From assembly GCA_965214025.1 (NCBI GenBank), contig CBDCAW010000012.1, positions 1 to 64,000 on the forward strand: DNA of 64,000 nt, given 5' to 3'. Origin of the DNA: Granulosicoccus sp965214025 (GTDB lineage Bacteria > Pseudomonadota > Gammaproteobacteria > Granulosicoccales > Granulosicoccaceae). The position numbers were made by a program, and so were the translations under genes. Under the pieces are notes generated by a model, which was not told where the DNA came from, did no database searches, and worked only from the letters and a program-made list of their open reading frames with translations. This document shows, piece by piece, positions 62,254-64,000 of this stretch (position 1 is its first letter; every line of letters begins with the position of its first letter).

Positions 62254-63333
62254 TCACGAGGAACGGCCACTCGTATTCCGACCGGGTGACTGGGGCCAGA
62301 TCAACATGGCATCGCCATAGCTGAAGAATCGATAGCTCTGCTCGACCGCGACGGCGTAGGCGTCGAGCATTCTGTCGGTACCGGCGAAGGCGCACACCAG
62401 CATCAGCAGCGTGGATTCCGGCAGGTGAAAATTGGTGATCATCGCATCGACGGTGTGAAACTCGCAGCCGGGTGTGAGGAACAGGCGGGTATCGCCGTCG
62501 AAGGGCGCCAGCCGGCCGTCGCTGGAGGCTGCCTCCAGCGCCCGCACACTGGTGGTGCCTACCGCCACGATCCGGCCACCGTTGGCACGGGCCTCGTTGA
62601 TCGCGGCGATCGTCGCTGCCGGCACCGATACACGTTCGGCATGCATGACGTGGTCGCGTGCATCATCCACTCGCAGTGGCTGGAAGGTACCGGCACCGAC
62701 ATGCAGCGTGATGTAGCTATGGCTCACGTCGCGCCGGTGCAAGGCCCCCAGGAGCGCTTCATCGAAGTGCAGGCCGGCAGTCGGCGCCGCCACCGCTCCC
62801 GCCTCGCGCGCGTAGACGGTCTGATAGCGTTCGAGATCCGCGGCCTCCGGAGTCCGGTCGATGTACGGCGGCAAGGGCAGAGCACCCTCGGCATCGATGA
62901 AGCGGGCCACGCTTTCAGTGTCCGGCAGCCTCATCTGCAGCTCGAACAGATCATCGTGACGGCCGATCACTGTTGCTTCGACGTCACCGAAGCGCAGCAG
63001 GGTACCCGAACGCGGGCTCTTGCTCGAGCGCAGCTTGGCGAGCAGACGTGCACCGTCGAGCAGGCGTTCGACCAGCATCTCGATACGGCCACCGCTGGCC
63101 TTCCGACCCTGCAGACGTGCTCGTATCACCCGCGTATCGTTGAACACCAGATGATCACCCGGTTGCAACAGTTCGGGCAGATCGCGCATCGTGCGGTGAG
63201 TGATCCCGGCGCCACATACCAGCAGTCGGCTGGCAGAGCGCTCTGCCAGTGGGTACTGGGCAATCAGCTCAGGCGGTAGCTCGAAGCGGAAATCGGTACG
63301 CAGCAGCGGCTGGGAGGATGGTAGACTTCTCAC
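62254..63333 (-). CDS. queA: S-adenosylmethionine:tRNA ribosyltransferase-isomerase
   Basis: Turns preQ1-tRNA into epoxyqueuosine-tRNA using the ribosyl group of SAM. 359 residues: 'LPPELIAQYPLAERSASRLLV', 'PGDHLVFNDTRVIRARLQGRKASGG', 'YIDRTPEAADLERYQTVYAREAGAVAAPTAGLHFD' (with the family motif PTAGLHF), and 'TNFHLPESTLLMLVCAFAG'. GTG 63333 is the most upstream start that does not enter the divergent tRNA-Leu gene 7 bp away. Followed by tgt at 49 bp. Confidence 0.95.
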   Translation of the reverse strand: MRSLPSSQPLLRTDFRFELPPELIAQYPLAERSASRLLVCGAGITHRTMRDLPELLQPGDHLVFNDTRVIRARLQGRKASGGRIEMLVERLLDGARLLAKLRSSKSPRSGTLLRFGDVEATVIGRHDDLFELQMRLPDTESVARFIDAEGALPLPPYIDRTPEAADLERYQTVYAREAGAVAAPTAGLHFDEALLGALHRRDVSHSYITLHVGAGTFQPLRVDDARDHVMHAERVSVPAATIAAINEARANGGRIVAVGTTSVRALEAASSDGRLAPFDGDTRLFLTPGCEFHTVDAMITNFHLPESTLLMLVCAFAGTDRMLDAYAVAVEQSYRFFSYGDAMLIWPQSPGRNTSGRSS

Positions 63334-63340
63334 GCGGGTT

Positions 63341-63427
63341 GCCGGAGTGGTGGAATCGGTAGACACGCCGGATTCAAAATCCGGTTCTGGAAACAGAGTG
63401 GGAGTTCAAGTCTCCCCTCCGGCACCA
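63341..63427 (+). tRNA. tRNA-Leu (CAA)
   Basis: 87 bases with long variable arm and encoded CCA. Acceptor GCCGGAG/CTCCGGC, anticodon stem CCGGA/TCCGG around TTCAAAA giving CAA for UUG codons, T-loop TTCAAGT. Its 5' end is 7 bp from the queA start (opposite strand), and its last 22 bases are overlapped antisense by the phosphoribosyltransferase gene. No strong promoter was seen; TAGACT at 63322-63327 is a weak -10 candidate. Confidence 0.96.
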
Positions 63428-64000
63428 ACCTGCCCTGCCTTCGTCGGTGCCAGTGCCAGCTTTACAGGCGTGGCCACGCCCTCCAGCGCTTCGATGATCG
63501 GCACGAGATGTGGTTTGTTCGCGCTTATTTCCGCCATCGTCAGCCCATCGAGCTCATGAGGGAACACGAGCCAGTCATCGGTACGATGCACCGTGAAATC
63601 AGGCTCGAAATCGGTGCGGTTCTTACCAGGCTTGTAATAGGCGGTCGCTACCCGCAGATCGGCCGGCAGATTACGTCGCAGGCGGCGCTGCAGCTTGTCG
63701 ATGATGGCTTTCACGCTGAGCCCGGTGTCGAACACATCGTCGACGATCAGCAATGAGTCTTCGCGGTCTATCTTGTGCGTCAGATAGCTCAGGCCGTGCA
63801 CTCTGACCTCGCCCTCGCGCCGGCTCAGGCCCGCATAGGAAGACGTGCGTATCGCGATGTGATCCGTTTCCACGCCGTAGAAGTCGAGCAACTCCTGCAC
63901 CATGATGCCTACCGGTGTGCCACCACGCCAAACCCCGACGATGTAGTTTGGCCTGAAACCGCTGGCGATGATCTGGCGCCCCAGCTCCAGGGAATCTTCC
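63406..64000 (-). CDS. Purine phosphoribosyltransferase-like protein (5' end outside window)
   Basis: At least 198 residues, with the start beyond the right edge. Upstream of the first internal Met the frame reads 'IIASGFRPNYIVGVWRGGTPVG', a type-I PRTase dimer/pyrophosphate-loop signature. The PRPP-binding motif is 'SLLIVDDVFDTGLSVKAI', and 'TAYYKPGKNRTDFEPDFTV' follows. It is hypoxanthine/xanthine-guanine PRTase-like, and the exact base is not clear. The last 7 codons lie antisense over the 3' end of tRNA-Leu(CAA), giving the odd tail 'GQVGAGGET'. Confidence 0.85.
   Translation of the reverse strand, partial: EDSLELGRQIIASGFRPNYIVGVWRGGTPVGIMVQELLDFYGVETDHIAIRTSSYAGLSRREGEVRVHGLSYLTHKIDREDSLLIVDDVFDTGLSVKAIIDKLQRRLRRNLPADLRVATAYYKPGKNRTDFEPDFTVHRTDDWLVFPHELDGLTMAEISANKPHLVPIIEALEGVATPVKLALAPTKAGQVGAGGET

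Overview
The window is a gene-dense, GC-rich chromosomal segment of a gammaproteobacterium. Several gene blocks keep the order found in Pseudomonas and E. coli: suhB-trmJ-cysE-iscRSUA-hscBA-fdx-iscX, tig-clpP-clpX-lon-hupB-(tRNA-Val, tRNA-Asp)-ppiD, lptD-surA-pdxA-rsmA-apaG-apaH, rlpA-dacA-ybeD-lipB-lipA and queA-tgt-yajC-secD-secF. The cell envelope is Gram-negative (LptD, SurA, RlpA, MltB, lipoproteins). Asn/Gln-tRNA are probably made by transamidation (gatCAB). Genus cannot be fixed by reading alone. No phage, insertion sequence, CRISPR array or defence island was recognised.

Layout. 1-6.5 kb: ppk1 (its last residues lie outside the window) and acpH read leftward, facing a MoeB/ThiF-type adenylyltransferase. 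Next come a 33-bp tandem repeat, hslO with an acidic insert, a BON lipoprotein and an atypical NtrC-family regulator. 6.5-12.1 kb: gatB-gatA-gatC, slyX, a Rieske-fold protein that has lost all four cluster ligands, and rsmJ. 12.1-16.3 kb: a long AT-rich leader and a frameshifted secreted CAP-domain protein, then yajQ, a DUF423 protein, pdxH and a DUF1499 protein. 16.5-23.1 kb: the leftward cell-wall and lipoate block mltB-rlpA-dacA-ybeD-lipB-lipA, with ung upstream. 23.2-31.5 kb: the rightward block lptD (about six frame changes), surA, pdxA, rsmA, an EamA transporter, apaG and apaH.

31.6-38.8 kb is the least conserved part. It holds an unknown 568-residue secreted protein, a 45-bp duplication, an orphan periplasmic sugar-binding-type protein, folA, a YbhN-like flippase-domain protein, a membrane sulfatase-type enzyme and a YceI protein. 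38.9-48.0 kb is the protein quality-control block (ppiD, HU, lon, clpX, clpP, tig). It is followed by a Pro-Arg-His-Leu tRNA operon with a good promoter. 48.8-57.5 kb is the full iron-sulfur assembly operon with a clear IscR type-1 operator before iscR, then cysE, trmJ and suhB. 57.5-64 kb holds secF, secD, yajC, a tRNA-Leu-like relic, tgt, queA, tRNA-Leu(CAA) and a purine phosphoribosyltransferase that overlaps the tRNA antisense and runs off the right edge.

Most of the window is conserved housekeeping. I found no convincing new multi-gene system. The best leads are the clusterless Rieske protein, the regulator without a GAFTGA loop, the heavily frameshifted lptD, and the unusual inserts and tails on Hsp33, PdxA and trigger factor.
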